This document shows, piece after piece, positions 62,411 through 64,000 of a stretch of 64,000 nt of DNA. Numbering within the stretch: the first letter of the stretch is position 1; the number at the start of each line of letters is the position of its first letter. The position numbers were made by a program, and so were the translations under genes. The stretch comes from an uncultured Spartobacteria bacterium (GTDB lineage: Bacteria > Verrucomicrobiota > Verrucomicrobiia > Chthoniobacterales > Chthoniobacteraceae), in contig CAIXGS010000038.1 of the NCBI GenBank assembly GCA_903919125.1, positions 54,315 through 118,314 of the forward strand, in the 5' to 3' direction. Below the pieces are notes generated by a model that was not told the DNA's origin, ran no database searches, and saw nothing but the letters and a program-made list of their open reading frames with translations.

Positions 62411-63694
62411 TTATTCCGTCAGCTTTACCGCAATAAGCTTGGTCGCATCCTTAGCGAAGAGAACGCCGTTGGAATACGCAGGTGAGGCCCAGGTCTTGCC
62501 CACGAATTGAGCCCGTCCGCGTTCTTCATAGCCCGTTGGCGTCGCGCGCACCAAACGCAACTCGCCCGTCGAATCCAGAACCAACAGCCCATCGTTCACC
62601 GCTGAAATGCTGGCGTAGTCCCCTAGCCCCGCTTCCTTCCAGCGCTCTTCCCCAGTCGCGGCATCCACACACACCAACTCGCAGCGGTTGCCCGGCCCCG
62701 GAGAATAAAGGTTCCCCGCCACCTGAATCGGGCTGGAAATGACGACCTTCATGCGTGTATTTTCCCACAGCCGCTCGGCTTTGAAATTGCCGCCTTCCGC
62801 CGTGATTTTAAACCGGATCAATCCAATGTTCGTGGACGTGACCGTGACCGTATCCCCATCCAGTACAGGCGTGGCAGCATGACGTTTTGCGCCCGTTTTG
62901 AGAGGCTCGCGCCACAGTAATTTTCCCGTGGCCGCCTCCACTCCCATGAGCGCGTCCGCCGTGAAGTGAACCACTTGGCGCACTCCGGCAAGGGTCCCAA
63001 CCATGACGCTCGAGTAAGCCGTGTTATCGGTACCAACCGCCCAAAGTTCGCGTCCTGTTTTTTTGTCGAACGCAATCAAGGTGCCTTTTGTCGTAGAACC
63101 CACGGGCACGAAAATACGATCCCCATCCACAGCTGCCGACCCATTGTTCCCATGACGCCGGGACGCGGTTTCTTTGGCGTCCGGGTTGTTGCTCTTGTTC
63201 CCAAGCCAAGTGGCTCCGTATTGTTCGCCGAAACTCACCGCCCAAATTTCGCTACCGTCCTTAAGCGAAAGGCACCGGAATTCTCCGCCACAGGACTGCA
63301 CATAAACTCTGTCCTCATCGATGATCGGCGTGCAGCGAGGTCCCTCGCCGTAAGCATTTTGAAACTCCACCATCGGCCCCACCTTCGTTCGCCAAAGCTC
63401 CTTGCCGCTCGTGGCCTCCACACAATGCGCGGTTTCCTGAGTGTCGACGCCGTCCATGAAAACCAAACGATTCTGGGCAATCACCGGCGAGGACTGTCCT
63501 GGGCCCGCCGCCAACTCCCACAGCACTTTAGGTTCCTTGGGTAAATTTTGCAGCACGATGCCCGCATCCACCACAGAACCTGCTCGATTCGGCCCCCTCC
63601 ACTGCGGCCAGTCTGCGCCAAAGCCCGTCGAGGGAAGTTGCACCAAAAACAGACCGAGCGCGAAGTAGAACCGGGGGGAAACTTTCATTCCCAT
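62411..63694 (-). CDS. Secreted PQQ-binding-like beta-propeller protein
   Basis: A 427-residue exported protein. The start is set at the ATG at 63694 (MGMKVSPRFYF; the next ATG, at 63688, is as good) so that a signal peptide to about residue 28 is followed by DWPQWRGPNRAG, the common opening of verrucomicrobial PQQ-like propeller proteins. Repeats of the type EATSGKELWRT, DKKTGRELWAV, EAATGKLLWRE and DAATGEERWKE mark the blades. No dehydrogenase active-site residues are visible, so it is probably a structural or binding protein of the periplasm. It stands alone next to the dispersed repeat at the right edge. Confidence 0.85.
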   Translation of the reverse strand: MGMKVSPRFYFALGLFLVQLPSTGFGADWPQWRGPNRAGSVVDAGIVLQNLPKEPKVLWELAAGPGQSSPVIAQNRLVFMDGVDTQETAHCVEATSGKELWRTKVGPMVEFQNAYGEGPRCTPIIDEDRVYVQSCGGEFRCLSLKDGSEIWAVSFGEQYGATWLGNKSNNPDAKETASRRHGNNGSAAVDGDRIFVPVGSTTKGTLIAFDKKTGRELWAVGTDNTAYSSVMVGTLAGVRQVVHFTADALMGVEAATGKLLWREPLKTGAKRHAATPVLDGDTVTVTSTNIGLIRFKITAEGGNFKAERLWENTRMKVVISSPIQVAGNLYSPGPGNRCELVCVDAATGEERWKEAGLGDYASISAVNDGLLVLDSTGELRLVRATPTGYEERGRAQFVGKTWASPAYSNGVLFAKDATKLIAVKLTE

Positions 63695-63855
63695 TTTCTT
63701 TATACACTTCACAGAACCGATCAAGCAGCAGCTTTCCAACTCTCTCTCAGTGCCAATCACCGAAAAGCACTAAAGACCACGCTACACTTGTGTACCCTCA
63801 GGAAACCTTTCAGTACACAGCGCCGTAGGCTTCAACGTAAAGCCCGTAAAGCGAA

Positions 63856-64000
63856 TGATACCAAATCTTGAAGAAAACTGGTTCTTCTCTCCCGGGAACG
63901 CGGAGCCCTAGCTCCGCTTTGACGCCCCAAAAGCTCGGACAGGCATTGCGGAGCTGGGGCTCCGCGCTCCCAGGTGCTGAGGTCTCTTGAATCATCCAGA
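63856..64000. repeat. REPIN/MITE-like dispersed repeat, copy 2 (cut by window edge)
   Basis: 145 bases matching 19982-20126 at all but one position (C in place of T in the loop segment AAAAGCTCGG). It contains the same nested palindromes. It lies about 160 bases from the start of the secreted propeller gene and continues past the window, so the right end is unknown. Predicted small frames over both copies are products of the repeat and not genes. Confidence 0.9.

Noticed and set aside
63810..63995. Small proteins with near-identical sequence at 19816-20121 and 63810-63995
   Set aside because: The shared segment MIQETSAPGSAEP is simply the translation of the palindromic dispersed repeat; the parts beyond it differ completely.

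Overview
The window reads as a verrucomicrobial chromosome segment. Support for this comes from the planctomycete/verrucomicrobial-type families DUF1501, DUF1552, DUF1549/DUF1553 and DUF1592-type c-cytochromes, from prepilin-like secreted proteins, and from outer-membrane and lipid A genes (bamD-like, lptE, lpxA) that indicate a diderm cell. The genus cannot be named from sequence alone.

Left part, about 1-20.2 kb, looks accessory. A likely single transcription unit on the minus strand starts at a GntR/FCD regulator (11053) and runs to the window edge: a very large DUF1592-type cytochrome protein, a DUF1552 protein, a secreted beta-propeller, a D-2-hydroxyacid dehydrogenase, a Tat-exported SMP-30/gluconolactonase-like protein, malate:quinone oxidoreductase (split by one frameshift) and a cut-off FGGY sugar kinase. 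Two GGTATAC palindromes lie at its head. Next come a purK remnant, a cupin-fold putative sugar-phosphate isomerase, a RelB/RelE-like toxin-antitoxin pair preceded by an octanucleotide repeat, a DUF1549/DUF1553 plus DUF1501 pair, a DUF7309/DUF6930-like gene, a transposase remnant cut by a dispersed palindromic repeat, and a tRNA-Met.

Right part, about 20.2-64 kb, is mostly core: a glycosyltransferase and glgB; a prepilin-like gene; argC and argJ; two esterases; a VWA plus helix-hairpin-helix kinase pair resembling TerY-P/YegL-YegI without the phosphatase; bamD-like, lptE and rsmI; a C-terminal processing protease; a LacI regulator divergent from xylA with a 17-bp operator; a serB-like phosphatase and trpC; pyrH, frr and a small exported protein; tRNA-Ser; a rhomboid protease; rplI and dnaB; a FemAB/BioF2-like acetyltransferase; a hybrid kinase; trhO and glnS; a DCC-type protein and a sugar nucleotidyltransferase; queF-queC-queE; lpxA; a large hybrid kinase overlapping its response regulator; HU; gamma carbonic anhydrase; a GAF protein; and a secreted PQQ-type propeller.

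Three repeat classes deserve attention. Heptanucleotide arrays built on AACCnnn occur at 6.38, 24.73 and 34.39 kb, with a related octamer array at 49.45 kb. A 145-bp near-identical REPIN/MITE-like palindrome occurs at 19.98 kb and at the right window edge. An ACGTTTTG octamer array sits before the toxin-antitoxin genes. The heptad array at 6.38 kb lies in the 3' end of the DUF1592 gene, which now reads on into the next gene. The best candidates for unusual biology are the phosphatase-less VWA/kinase pair and the frame-disturbing heptad arrays; no CRISPR array, integrase or phage gene was seen.
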